A stretch of DNA of 64,000 nt from positions 186,001 to 250,000 of the forward strand of contig NZ_FMZS01000008.1 of assembly GCF_900101265.1 (NCBI RefSeq). The letters are read 5' to 3'. The stretch's first letter is position 1. Each line of letters opens with the position of its first letter. Shown here one piece after another: positions 44,454 to 53,545 of the stretch. Source of the stretch: Massilia sp. PDC64. Its GTDB lineage: Bacteria; Pseudomonadota; Gammaproteobacteria; Burkholderiales; Burkholderiaceae_D. The position numbers and the translations under genes are program-made. The notes beneath the pieces were generated by a model, which was not told the DNA's origin, did no database searches, and saw only the letters and a program-made list of their open reading frames with translations.

Positions 44454-45101
44454 TCAGCCCTTCGTCAGCACCACGTGCGTGGCGGCCTGCGTCGCCACGT
44501 GCTCGCTGACCTTGAACCCGAGCGCGGGCAGGTCGATGCCTTCCAGCAGCGCTTCGCCCCGGCCCAGCAGCACGGGCGAGATGGCGAGGTGCATCTCGTC
44601 CACGAGCCCCGCCTGCAGGTATTGGCGGATGGTCGACACGCCGCCGCCCAGGCGCACGTCCTTGCCGCCCGCGGCCTCCCTGGCACGGGCAAGGGCGGCC
44701 TCGATGCCGTCCGTGACGAAGTGGAAGGTCGTGCCGCCCTTCATCTCGAGCGGGGGGCGGGCGTGGTGCGTCAGCACGAACACGGGCACGTGGTAGGGCG
44801 GCTCGTCGCCCCACCAGCCTTTCCATTCGTCGTCCGGCCACGGGCCCCGCACGGGGCCGAACATGTTGCGGCCCAGGATCCACGCGCCGACATTCTCGAA
44901 GCCGCGCGCGGCGAACGTCTCGTCGGGACCATCCGTTCCTTTCGATTCGTCGCCCAGCATGCGCTGGAACGTTCGGGTGACGCGGAACCATTGGTGCAGC
45001 GTCTCGCCGCCTTCGCCCAGCGGATTCTGCAGGCTCTGGTTCGGGCCGGCCCCGTAGCCGTCGAGGGATATGGCAAAGCAGCGGACAGTCAGTCTGGACA
45101 T
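44454..45101 (-). CDS. RibD C-terminal/dihydrofolate reductase-like protein
   Basis: A 215-residue protein of the DHFR-like RibD_C family. The N-terminal LTVRCFAISLDGYGAG, the central GAWILGRNMFG and the NADPH-site VRLGGGVSTIRQYLQAGLVD (Gly-rich loop) are characteristic. These proteins are NADPH-dependent reductases of undetermined substrate; it is unlikely to be a true FolA. It converges with the YCII gene (a three-base gap). Confidence 0.87.
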   Translation of the reverse strand: MSRLTVRCFAISLDGYGAGPNQSLQNPLGEGGETLHQWFRVTRTFQRMLGDESKGTDGPDETFAARGFENVGAWILGRNMFGPVRGPWPDDEWKGWWGDEPPYHVPVFVLTHHARPPLEMKGGTTFHFVTDGIEAALARAREAAGGKDVRLGGGVSTIRQYLQAGLVDEMHLAISPVLLGRGEALLEGIDLPALGFKVSEHVATQAATHVVLTKG

Positions 45102-45185
45102 CGTCGTTCTCCAGTTGGACGGGACGCGGGCTGCGTCCCTCGTTGTTACGACGAACGGGGCAGGCCCGTTTCGACAACGGGCGCC

Positions 45186-46154
45186 TCAATCGTCGATGTC
45201 GTCATCGCCGGGCTTGCGCCCGCGGCTGCGGTCGAGCGGGCCCTTCATCGCTTCCACGTCGCGCATGAACTCGTCCACGCCGTGGTCGGGGCTCACGCGG
45301 ATGGCGGGCGGCATCAGCACGGACATGTAGAGCTCGTCCGACAGCCGTCCCGTGCGCTGCACATTGCCAGCCAGAATCAGCCCGGAGCATAGCACGGCGA
45401 AGCCGGCGCAGATCCAGCGGTAGCGCGTGCGATTGCGGGGACGGATCGTGCACAGGTGAAAATAGATCATCCCGGCCAGCAGCACCGTCGCGACGTGCGA
45501 CGCGTAGTGCGTGAAGCCTTCGGCGGAGAACGCATAACCGAGCGTGCTGCCCAGCAGCGCATAGCCGGCAAGGGCCGCGGCGCCGCAGCCGAACACGAAC
45601 AGGTGCCGGCCCAGCCGCGCATGGCGGGCGAACAGCCGGTTGGCGCATGCCCAGATGCCGCCCCACAGCAGCGCGGCCGCGAGCCCGCCCGCGAGCGCTT
45701 CCGCGTAGCGCACGAGCTCGAAGTATTCCATGTCGCTGAGCCAGCGCACGAGCAGCGCGACACCGCCGGCCAGCAGCAGGCCCGCGGCGCCCGGCAGCAC
45801 GCCTTCCCAGCCGTGGAACGTGCGGTCGACGAGTTCCGGCACGACGGGGAAGTCGGCCGCGCGCACGCGCAGCGCCGTGTGGCCGATGCGGACGACGGTA
45901 TCTCCCGTCAGCTCGGCGTCCTGGCGGCGCTTGCCCCCGATGACGATGCCGTTGCGGGTGCCCAGGTCGTGCAGCAGCAGCCGGCCGGATGCATCCTGCT
46001 CGACGACGGCGTGCGCGGCGGCCGCGTAGTCGTCGTCGAGGATCACGTCGTTGTCGTAGCCGCGTCCGATGCGGATCGGCAGGCGGTCCACGCGCTGGCG
46101 CTGCAGCACGTCGCCGTTCCTGGCCAGCAGCTCGACGAACCAGGGACCGCTCAT
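45186..46154 (-). CDS. FHA-domain membrane protein
   Basis: A 322-residue protein. The N-terminal FHA domain (residues ~20-95) has the phosphothreonine-binding pattern IRIGRGYDNDVILDD ... AHAVVEQ ... LLHDLGTRNGIVIGG. At least five hydrophobic segments follow (~115-270) and then a charged acidic C-terminus (GRKPGDDDIDD). It overlaps the protease gene upstream by four bases, so the FHA protein may recruit phosphorylated partners to the membrane in partnership with that protease. Confidence 0.88.
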   Translation of the reverse strand: MSGPWFVELLARNGDVLQRQRVDRLPIRIGRGYDNDVILDDDYAAAAHAVVEQDASGRLLLHDLGTRNGIVIGGKRRQDAELTGDTVVRIGHTALRVRAADFPVVPELVDRTFHGWEGVLPGAAGLLLAGGVALLVRWLSDMEYFELVRYAEALAGGLAAALLWGGIWACANRLFARHARLGRHLFVFGCGAAALAGYALLGSTLGYAFSAEGFTHYASHVATVLLAGMIYFHLCTIRPRNRTRYRWICAGFAVLCSGLILAGNVQRTGRLSDELYMSVLMPPAIRVSPDHGVDEFMRDVEAMKGPLDRSRGRKPGDDDIDD

Positions 46155-47575
46155 CGCGTTCGGCTCCGTCCCAGCGCCGACAGGAAGGCGCGCGTGGCGC
46201 GCATGCCGTTCTCGTACGAGACGCCCGCCAGGTCGAGCCGGCTCTGCAGGCTGGCCTGCGGGTCGTCAGTGCTGGCGGCCAGCAGGGTGAAGTTGTACAG
46301 CCCGGAAAACTTGCGGTACGCGCGCACGCACGTCACGGCGCGCACGGGCAGGGTCGCCGTGTGCACGAACATCTCGGCGCACGCGGGGCGCGTGAGGCGC
46401 GTGTCGCGGGCCGTGCCGATGCGGTCGACGCGAAAGCGCGAGCTGGCCAGCACGGCGAACTGCAGCGGGTGCAGGGAGCTGGAGCGGATCACCTGGTGCG
46501 TCATCGACACGTGGCCCGTCTGCTGCGTGTCCGATACGTAGATGGCCGCTTCCATCGCGCAGCTGACGGAATCCGCCGTGTACTCGGCCTCCGCGCGGAA
46601 GTTCGAGCGGCCCCAGCAGCGCAACTGCTGCGATTCGCGCACGGGCACCTGGTACGGTCCCATCGCGCGCATCGACAGGGGTTCGGCCAGCAGGCGATCG
46701 ATCAGCGCGCGCTGGTGCGCCAGCAACTGCTGGCCGATCAGCGGATTGAAATTCTTCGGCGGGTGCGCTTGCGCGGACGCCTGGCGCAGCAGCTCCTGCG
46801 CGTATTTGACGGGCACGAGGAAGCTGACCAGTTCGCCGTCGCGGCGCTTGGAGACGTTCACGCCCGCCACGACGCCGGCCGCCGTCACACTGGGCCCGCC
46901 GCTCATCCCCGAGTTGATGGGCCCCGTAAAAATCAGCTGCTCGTAAAAGCTGCGCGTGACGATGCCGTTGTACGACCCTTCCGAGATGGCGAAGCCGAGG
47001 TCGAGCGGATTGCCGAGCGAGTACAGGTACTGGCCCTGCACGAGTTTCACGGGCTTGTCCGGCACCTGGAAGAATCCCGTGCCGTTGCGGTTCACGCGCA
47101 CGACGGCCAGGTCGTGCAGCACGTCCACGGCCAGCAGTTCGATGGGACCGCCCTTGCCGTCCGTGTCGACGTATTCGCCGACATAGACGTCCGGGTCGAG
47201 CGCCATCTGCGATACGACGTGGTAATTGGTCAGCACGAGGTTGCTGTTACCGACGAGGAAGCCGGAGCCGACGCTCGACTGGCTGCGGCCGTTCCTGAGC
47301 AGCATGCGGATCTGCAGCAGGTCGGCCTTGGCGGCGGAATACAGGGTTTGCGCGGCGCTGGAGGGCGTCGGCAGCGCGGCCGTTTCGTCCGTCTCGCCGG
47401 GACCGGGCGCGGGCGGCGTCGTCGCGGGCGGCGTGGCGGGCGGGATCACGAGCGGCGGCTGCGGCGCCGGTTTTACGCGCTGCCCCGCCTTGCCCGCGGC
47501 GACCGCGATGGACGCGGCGCCACCGCAGGCGAGGGCGGCGACGAGGAGAATGCGAATGACGGGCGGGAGGCGCAT
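46151..47575 (-). CDS. Secreted trypsin-like serine protease (DegP/HtrA-type core, no PDZ)
   Basis: A 474-residue protein with a signal peptide (to ~residue 27) and a Pro/Thr-rich linker (~35-70). The S1 catalytic triad is visible: His in LVLTNYHVVS, Asp in DVLHDLAVVRV, and Ser in NSGMSGGPSV. No PDZ domain is evident. The C-terminal ~170 residues are non-catalytic and may be a substrate-specific or regulatory region. It is followed by a four-base overlap with the FHA gene, a protease-FHA pair. Confidence 0.88.
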   Translation of the reverse strand: MRLPPVIRILLVAALACGGAASIAVAAGKAGQRVKPAPQPPLVIPPATPPATTPPAPGPGETDETAALPTPSSAAQTLYSAAKADLLQIRMLLRNGRSQSSVGSGFLVGNSNLVLTNYHVVSQMALDPDVYVGEYVDTDGKGGPIELLAVDVLHDLAVVRVNRNGTGFFQVPDKPVKLVQGQYLYSLGNPLDLGFAISEGSYNGIVTRSFYEQLIFTGPINSGMSGGPSVTAAGVVAGVNVSKRRDGELVSFLVPVKYAQELLRQASAQAHPPKNFNPLIGQQLLAHQRALIDRLLAEPLSMRAMGPYQVPVRESQQLRCWGRSNFRAEAEYTADSVSCAMEAAIYVSDTQQTGHVSMTHQVIRSSSLHPLQFAVLASSRFRVDRIGTARDTRLTRPACAEMFVHTATLPVRAVTCVRAYRKFSGLYNFTLLAASTDDPQASLQSRLDLAGVSYENGMRATRAFLSALGRSRTR

Positions 47576-47609
47576 GCCCCCATCTTGCCAGAAGCGCCCG
47601 CGGCGAGGA

Positions 47610-48257
47610 TTACGCTTCGCTGTCGAGCGCCGCTTCGGTGACCGGGGTCATCATGTGTCCCAGCTTGGCCTGCTTGGTATTCAGGTAGTTGTCGTTGTAG
47701 ACGTTGCGGTTGACGAGCAGCGGCACGCGCTCGGCGACCTTGATGCCCAGCTTGCCGAGGGCGTCGATCTTGCGCGGATTGTTCGTCATCAGGCGCACGG
47801 CCCCGATGCCGAACTGTTCCAGCATCGGCAGCACCAGTTCGTAGTTGCGGGCGTCGGCGTGGAAGCCCAGTTGCAGGTTCGCTTCGACCGTGTCGGCACC
47901 CGCTTCCTGCAGGCGGTAGGCGCGGATCTTGTTCACGAGGCCGATGCCCCGGCCTTCCTGGCGCAGGTACAGCAGGATGCCGCGGCCTTCGTCGGCGATG
48001 CGGCGCAGCGCGGATTCCAGCTGGGCGCCGCAGTCGCAGCGCTGCGAGAACATCACGTCGCCCGTCAGGCATTCCGAGTGGATGCGCGCCAGCGGGGCGT
48101 CGCCCGTGGACAGGTCGCCCAGCGTCATCGCCAGATGCTCCTTGCCGGTTGCATGCTCCACGAACGCATGCAGGGTGAACTGCGCCCACGGCGTCGGCAG
48201 GGAGCACGACGTGACGTAGTCGACGAGGTTGGACGGCGCTGTGGCTTTGTCTTGCAT
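47610..48257 (-). CDS. ribA: GTP cyclohydrolase II
   Basis: A 215-residue riboflavin-pathway enzyme that opens GTP to 2,5-diamino-6-ribosylamino-pyrimidinone phosphate, formate and pyrophosphate. The zinc ligands are in SECLTGDVMFSQRCDCG (three Cys). The catalytic region LLYLRQEGRGIGLVNKI and the nucleotide loop TNNPRKIDALGKLGI are present. It is a stand-alone RibA without the RibB domain. ATG 48257 follows CAGGAAC. No FMN riboswitch is seen upstream. Confidence 0.96.
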   Translation of the reverse strand: MQDKATAPSNLVDYVTSCSLPTPWAQFTLHAFVEHATGKEHLAMTLGDLSTGDAPLARIHSECLTGDVMFSQRCDCGAQLESALRRIADEGRGILLYLRQEGRGIGLVNKIRAYRLQEAGADTVEANLQLGFHADARNYELVLPMLEQFGIGAVRLMTNNPRKIDALGKLGIKVAERVPLLVNRNVYNDNYLNTKQAKLGHMMTPVTEAALDSEA

Positions 48258-48492
48258 GGCTGTTCCTGAGCGATGATGCAAATAATGGTGATGTAACAGG
48301 CGAGTTTACCGGAAATCGGACATGGCCGTGTAATTGGCCCCTGCGCCCTTTCATCCGATATGGGTGCGGCTGGTCGAAAATGCAACATCGTCACGTGAGT
48401 GTTCACCTGGTGCAACACTATTCCCGCACGGAATCTTGGCTGTGCTAGGCTGGCACCAGCGTCGATACGGGCGCCTTGTCCTATTGTTTGCC

Positions 48493-50778
48493 ATGCAAAA
48501 TCCCCTGAAATTCGTCCGCCGCCTGCTGCCGCGCGCCCTCGGCGCGTGGCTCGCCCTGGCCTTCGTGCTGCTGTCCATCGTCCTCACGCTGGTCCTGACG
48601 TCCGTCATCGAACGCAAGTCGGCGGAACAGGTCCAGACGAGCATCGGCCACGGTCTCGCCGAGCTGGCGATGCAGACGTCGGACAAGCTGGAACGCGGCA
48701 TGTTCGAACGCTACCGCGAAGTGAGCCTGCTGGCCCGGCGCCGCGTGCTCGCCGAAGGGCAGCCGCAGGAGCGCCGCCGCGCCACGCTGGACGGCATCCA
48801 GAACAGCCTCGGTTACTACAGCTGGATCGGCCTGGCGGGCCTGGATGGCAAGGTGCAGGTCGCGGCCCAGGGCTTGCTGGAAGGGGCGGACGTGTCCAGG
48901 CGGCCGTGGTTCCGCAATGCCCTGCGCGGCATCCACGCGGGCGACGTGCACGAGGCCGTGCTGCTGGCGCGCTACCTGCCCAGGCAGGACGAGCCCTGGC
49001 GCTTCGTCGACGTTGCCTTTCCCTACGTCGACGACGAGGGCGTGACGCGCGGCGTGCTGGGTGTGCACCTGTCGTGGCAATGGGCGCGTGACGTGGAACG
49101 CTCCGTGATGGGCGGGATCGCCGCACGGCGCCAGGTCGAGGCGCTGATCGTGGATTCGGACGGCAACGTGCTGCTCGGGCCGGCCGACGTGACGGGCAAG
49201 CGGCTGACCCTGCCGAGCCTGAAGGCGGCCCATGCGCAGCGCCGCGGCGGCTACGTCGTCGAGACCTGGCCGGACGGCCGTTCTTACCTCGTCGGCTACC
49301 AGCTCGGTCACGGCCATGGCGAGTATCCCGGCCTGGGCTGGACCGTGCTCGTGCGCCAGAACGTCGACGACGCGTTCGCCCCCGTGCGCCGCCTGCGCGA
49401 GTACGGCCTGGCCGCCGGCGTCGTGCTGGCGGGCGCGTTCTCGCTGGCCGGCGTGTGGCTGGCACGCCGCATCACGCGGCCGCTGGGCGACCTGGCCGAT
49501 GCCGCGCAGCGCATCCGCGCGGGCGAAACGACCCCGATCGCAGTGCGCAAGGGCGGCTATGCCGAGGTGCGCGCGCTGGCCACCACGCTGAACGCGCTGG
49601 TGGCGAATCTCGTGCGGCGCCGGCGCGCGCTGGAAGACCTGAACGCGACGCTGGAAGCGCGCGTCGACGAGCGCACGCGCGAGCTGGAACAGGCGCTGGC
49701 CAGCGTGCGCGCCAACGAGCAGCGCATCGCCACCATCATCGAGACGGCGCAGGATGCCTTCGTGGGCGTCGACATGCGCGGCCGCATCTGCGACTGGAAT
49801 TCCGCGGCCGAGAAGATGCTGGGCTGGTCGCGCGACGAAGCGCTGGGCCGCGTCGTGTCGGACCTCATCATGCCGGAACGTTTCCGCGCCCATTCGCGCG
49901 CGCTGATGCGCCATTTCCTCGAGACGGGAGAACTGGACACGCTGGGCCGGCGCGTCGAACGCATCCTGCTGGCGCGCGACGGCCGCGAAATCCCCGTCGA
50001 AATGACGCTGGGCCTGGCCGGCACGGGCGACGGCCTGTTCTTTTCCGCATTCATGCACGACATTTCGGCGCGCAAGGAAGTCGAGCGCATGAAGGACGAA
50101 TTCGTGTCGACCGTGTCGCATGAATTGCGCACGCCGCTGACGGCGATTTCGGCGTCGCTGGCGCTGCTGGCCGACGGCATGGCGGGCGAACTGCCGCCCG
50201 ATGCCAAGGGCCTCGTCGACGTCGCCAACGCGAGCTCGGGACGGCTCGTGCGCCTGGTCGGCGACGTGCTCGACCTCCAGAAGATGGACGCCGGCAGCAT
50301 GACGTTCGAGCGCGCGGTGCAACCGGTGCTGCCGCTGGCCGCGGATGCCGTCGCCGCGATGCGGAGCTTCGCCGCGCAGTCCGGCATCGAGCTGTCGTGC
50401 GTGGCGGCGCCCGGCGCGGAAAGCGCGCGCGTGGACGTCGACCGCGACCGCCTGGCCCAGGTGCTCACGAACCTGCTGTCGAACGCGATCAAGTTTTCCG
50501 GGCCCGGATCCACCGTGCGCACGCAGGTCGAAGCGGGCACGGAGCACGTGCGCCTTGTCGTGGCCGACGAGGGCGCGGGCATTCCGGAAGCCTTCCGCGA
50601 GCGCGTATTCCAGCGCTTCGCCCAGGCCGACGGCGCCGATTCGCGCCGCCAGGGCGGCACCGGCCTCGGCCTGTCGATCTGCAAGACGATCGTCGAGGAA
50701 TTGGGCGGCAATATTTGGTTCGACAGTGCCGAGGGCATCGGCACCACGTTCTACGTCGAGCTGCCGCTCGCCGCCTGA
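48493..50778 (+). CDS. Membrane sensor histidine kinase (dCache-HAMP-PAS-HK)
   Basis: A 761-residue kinase. TM1 is at residues ~20-42. The extracytoplasmic sensor is Cache-like (~45-300), TM2 (~305-328) is followed by HAMP (RRITRPLGDLADAAQRIRAGE), a coiled coil, PAS (~410-530; AAEKMLGWSRDEALGRVVSD) and the transmitter. The phospho-acceptor is H543 in STVSHELRTPLTAISASL; the N and G boxes are NLLSNAIKFS, VADEGAGIPE and GGTGLGLSICKTIVEELGG. ATG 48493 lacks a strong RBS. Its 3' end overlaps the convergent GGDEF-EAL gene by 28 bases. No response regulator is adjacent. Confidence 0.93.
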   Translation: MQNPLKFVRRLLPRALGAWLALAFVLLSIVLTLVLTSVIERKSAEQVQTSIGHGLAELAMQTSDKLERGMFERYREVSLLARRRVLAEGQPQERRRATLDGIQNSLGYYSWIGLAGLDGKVQVAAQGLLEGADVSRRPWFRNALRGIHAGDVHEAVLLARYLPRQDEPWRFVDVAFPYVDDEGVTRGVLGVHLSWQWARDVERSVMGGIAARRQVEALIVDSDGNVLLGPADVTGKRLTLPSLKAAHAQRRGGYVVETWPDGRSYLVGYQLGHGHGEYPGLGWTVLVRQNVDDAFAPVRRLREYGLAAGVVLAGAFSLAGVWLARRITRPLGDLADAAQRIRAGETTPIAVRKGGYAEVRALATTLNALVANLVRRRRALEDLNATLEARVDERTRELEQALASVRANEQRIATIIETAQDAFVGVDMRGRICDWNSAAEKMLGWSRDEALGRVVSDLIMPERFRAHSRALMRHFLETGELDTLGRRVERILLARDGREIPVEMTLGLAGTGDGLFFSAFMHDISARKEVERMKDEFVSTVSHELRTPLTAISASLALLADGMAGELPPDAKGLVDVANASSGRLVRLVGDVLDLQKMDAGSMTFERAVQPVLPLAADAVAAMRSFAAQSGIELSCVAAPGAESARVDVDRDRLAQVLTNLLSNAIKFSGPGSTVRTQVEAGTEHVRLVVADEGAGIPEAFRERVFQRFAQADGADSRRQGGTGLGLSICKTIVEELGGNIWFDSAEGIGTTFYVELPLAA

Positions 50779-52919
50779 GCGCGCACGACGCCATAGCGGC
50801 GCTCGAATTCCTCCATCGCCACGGGACGGCCCAGCAGGTAGCCCTGCATCACGTCGCACCCGTGCGCGGCCAGGAAGGCCTGCTGCGCATCGAGTTCCAC
50901 GCCCTCGGCGATCGTCGCGAGGTGCAGTTTTCGCGCCAGTGCGATGATGGCTTCGACGATCGACGACGCGTTCGGATCGTGGTCGACCTCGCGCACGAAC
51001 GAGCGGTCGATCTTCAGCGCCGCCAGCGGAAAACGGGCCAGGTAGGCCAGCGACGAATAGCCGGTGCCGAAATCGTCCAGCGCGAAATGGACGCCGAGCC
51101 GGCGCAGCTGCTGCATGCGGTCGACCAGGTCGTCCGGGTTGCGCGCGAACACGCTCTCCGTCAGTTCGAGCGTGAGGCGGTCGGCGGGCGCGCCCGTGGC
51201 GGCCAGCAGGGTGGCGACGGCATGCGGGAAATCCGGGTCGCGCAGCTGGTGCACGCTGACGTTCACCGCGAGCTTCAATGGCGCGAGACGCGGCGCCCGG
51301 GCCCAGCGCGCGAGCGCGTGGCAGCCCTGTTCCAGCACATCCATCCCGAGCGCGGCGATCAGGCCGCCGGATTCGGCCGCGCCGATGAATTCGCCGGGGC
51401 CCACCAGTTCATCCGCACCGCGCTTCCAGCGCACGAGCGCCTCCGCGCCGACGAGGCTGCCGTCGTGGCCGAACTGCGGCTGGCAGTACAGCACGAACTG
51501 GCGCCGCGCGAGACCCGTGCGCAGCGCGGCCGACAGCGCGGCCTGGCGGTCCGCCGCGGCCTGCATGCCGGGGTCGAAGAAGCGCAGCGTGTTGCGGCCT
51601 TCTTCCTTGGCGCGGTACATCGCGAGGTCGGCCTGGCGCAACAGCGTGTCGATGCCGGTCGGCGCGCCGTCGAACAGGGTGACGCCGATGCTCGGGCTGC
51701 TGGCGCACTGGCGCCCGGCCAGTTCGAACGGCTCGCCCAGCACCTCGAGGATCTTGCGACCCACGGCGTGGACTTCGGCGGTCGCCTCGGCCGGGCTGGC
51801 GCCCAGGTTTTCCAGCACGATCACGAACTCGTCGCCGCCCAGGCGCGCCAGGTGGTCGCCCTCGCGCAGCGCCCGCCGGAGCCGCCGCGCCACTTCGCGC
51901 AGCAGCAGGTCGCCCACGTCGTGGCCCATCGTGTCGTTCAGGAGCTTGAAGTTGTCGAGGTCGAGGAACAGCAGGGCGCCGTGGCGGCCCGCGCGGCCGT
52001 TGCGCGCAAGGATCTGGCCCAGCTCGTCGATCAGGAAGCGGCGGTTCGGCAGGCCCGTCAACTGGTCGAAGTACGCCAGTTCGTGGATGCGGTGCTCGAC
52101 CTGTTTGCGTTCCGTGAGGTCCGTATTCGTGCCGGTCAGGCGCACCGCGGCACCTAGACCGTCGCGCAGGATGAAGCCGCGGCTCAGCACGGGAACGTAG
52201 TGGCCGTCGCGGTGGCGCAGGCGGAATTCCATGCTGTACGACTGGCGCTGCCCGGGCAGCAGTTCGTCCAGGACGGCGACCACGCGCATGCGGTCGTCGG
52301 GATGCGTCAGGCGCACCCAGGTTTCCGGGTCGGCCGGCTGCTCGTCGGGCGCGTAGCCGAGCATCTCCCACCAGCGCGGCGAATAATAGATTTCGCCGGT
52401 GACGAGGTCCCAGTCCCACGGTGCGTCGGTCGACCCTTGCAGCGCGAGGCGCATGCGTTCCTCGGACTTGTGCAGCGACTGTTCCGCGTCCTTGAGGACC
52501 GTGCAGTCCATGAAGCAGACGATGACGCGCTGGATGGCGCCATGCCCGTCGCGCTCCGGATAGGCATTGCAGATCGCCCAGCGCACGTCGCCATGGTCGG
52601 GACGGGACACGCCGACGACGAGGTCCGACACCCTGGCGCCCGTGCGCAGGACCGCGTTCACGGGGTATTCGGAAGGCGGCATGCGGGTGCCGTCCGCGCG
52701 CACGAAATGCCAGGCGGCGTCGCCCGCCTGCGTCGCCCACACCTCGTGCTCGCTGCGCCCCAGCAGGGCCAGCGCATGGCGGTTGGCGGCCACCACGCGC
52801 CCGGTGGCATCGTGCATCACGACACCGGCAGGCAGGTGGGCGAGCAGATCGTCGAAGCAGCGCAGGGCGTCGTGCGGGACGCCGTCGGCGCGACTGATGC
52901 TTGGCGGGTTCGCGTGCAT
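50751..52919 (-). CDS. PAS-PAS-GGDEF-EAL c-di-GMP turnover protein
   Basis: A 722-residue cytosolic protein. Two PAS domains (residues ~20-150 and ~155-275, the second ending with a PAC segment LTGTNTDLTERKQVEHR) precede a GGDEF domain with the intact motif RLGGDEFVIVLENLG and an RxxD-like inhibitory region. The EAL domain is complete (GAEALVRWKRG, ELTESVF, DDFGTGYSSLAYLAR, KIDRSFV, IAEGVELD). Both synthesis and hydrolysis are therefore possible; PAS sensing decides. No membrane segment. Confidence 0.92.
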   Translation of the reverse strand: MHANPPSISRADGVPHDALRCFDDLLAHLPAGVVMHDATGRVVAANRHALALLGRSEHEVWATQAGDAAWHFVRADGTRMPPSEYPVNAVLRTGARVSDLVVGVSRPDHGDVRWAICNAYPERDGHGAIQRVIVCFMDCTVLKDAEQSLHKSEERMRLALQGSTDAPWDWDLVTGEIYYSPRWWEMLGYAPDEQPADPETWVRLTHPDDRMRVVAVLDELLPGQRQSYSMEFRLRHRDGHYVPVLSRGFILRDGLGAAVRLTGTNTDLTERKQVEHRIHELAYFDQLTGLPNRRFLIDELGQILARNGRAGRHGALLFLDLDNFKLLNDTMGHDVGDLLLREVARRLRRALREGDHLARLGGDEFVIVLENLGASPAEATAEVHAVGRKILEVLGEPFELAGRQCASSPSIGVTLFDGAPTGIDTLLRQADLAMYRAKEEGRNTLRFFDPGMQAAADRQAALSAALRTGLARRQFVLYCQPQFGHDGSLVGAEALVRWKRGADELVGPGEFIGAAESGGLIAALGMDVLEQGCHALARWARAPRLAPLKLAVNVSVHQLRDPDFPHAVATLLAATGAPADRLTLELTESVFARNPDDLVDRMQQLRRLGVHFALDDFGTGYSSLAYLARFPLAALKIDRSFVREVDHDPNASSIVEAIIALARKLHLATIAEGVELDAQQAFLAAHGCDVMQGYLLGRPVAMEEFERRYGVVRAQAASGSST

Positions 52920-53112
52920 GTGGACTTTTGGTTACGATTTCCGCGCATGCTAGCAGGTCCAGCACGTCAGTGGCGCGCGCTCAGGCCGCTTTTGTCGCGT
53001 CAACCCGACGGCCGCGCGTGATAGCGGAAATCACGCAGGGCGGCCGCAGCCGCCCCTGTGCCGACCGTCAGGTTTCAGTTGGCGTACTGGATGCCACATC
53101 GAACTGTATCGA

Positions 53113-53475
53113 TCAACGCTTGCCGAAGTTGACGAATTCCCCGAGCAGATTGCCCGTGGCGGGCATCATGCCCGTGAACATGAGGCCCACGCGGACGGCG
53201 TCGCGCACGAAGATGCTGTTCGACGCCCGGGCATTCAGCTGGATCCGCTGCACGCTGCCGCCGCTGAAAATGGAAAACGTGACGCGGCACGTGGTGCCGT
53301 CGGGCAGGGGGCACGGCAGGAGGACGGCCATGCCGTCGCGGCCGATGTCGACCGTGACGGCGGGCAGCGTTGGCCCGCCCGTCACGTCGACGACGGCGCG
53401 GAGGCGGCAAATGCGGCGCGGGGACCGCCGGTCGTCGGCGTACGTGTCCGTGCGAAAAGCGCGATTCGAATCCAC
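53113..53475 (-). CDS. PilZ-domain protein downstream of the exopolysaccharide genes
   Basis: A 120-residue protein that looks like a single PilZ domain. The N-terminal arginine-rich DRRSPRRICRLRAVV fits the RxxxR motif, and TVDIGRDGMAVLLP fits the second, (D/N)xSxxG, except that Gly replaces the usual Ser. It therefore probably binds c-di-GMP, perhaps less tightly. It starts 70 bases after the TIM-barrel-like gene on the same strand and may be the last gene of that operon. Confidence 0.7.
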   Translation of the reverse strand: MDSNRAFRTDTYADDRRSPRRICRLRAVVDVTGGPTLPAVTVDIGRDGMAVLLPCPLPDGTTCRVTFSIFSGGSVQRIQLNARASNSIFVRDAVRVGLMFTGMMPATGNLLGEFVNFGKR

Positions 53476-53545
53476 GACAAAAACGGATGTATAGACAAAC
53501 CCGTCGATTGTTGCTGATGGGAACTAACTTGTGGTTGTCTGTACG

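Noticed and set aside
48258..48492. FMN riboswitch upstream of ribA or in the kinase leader
   Set aside because: The gap lacks the conserved RFN element stems and is too short on the ribA side.
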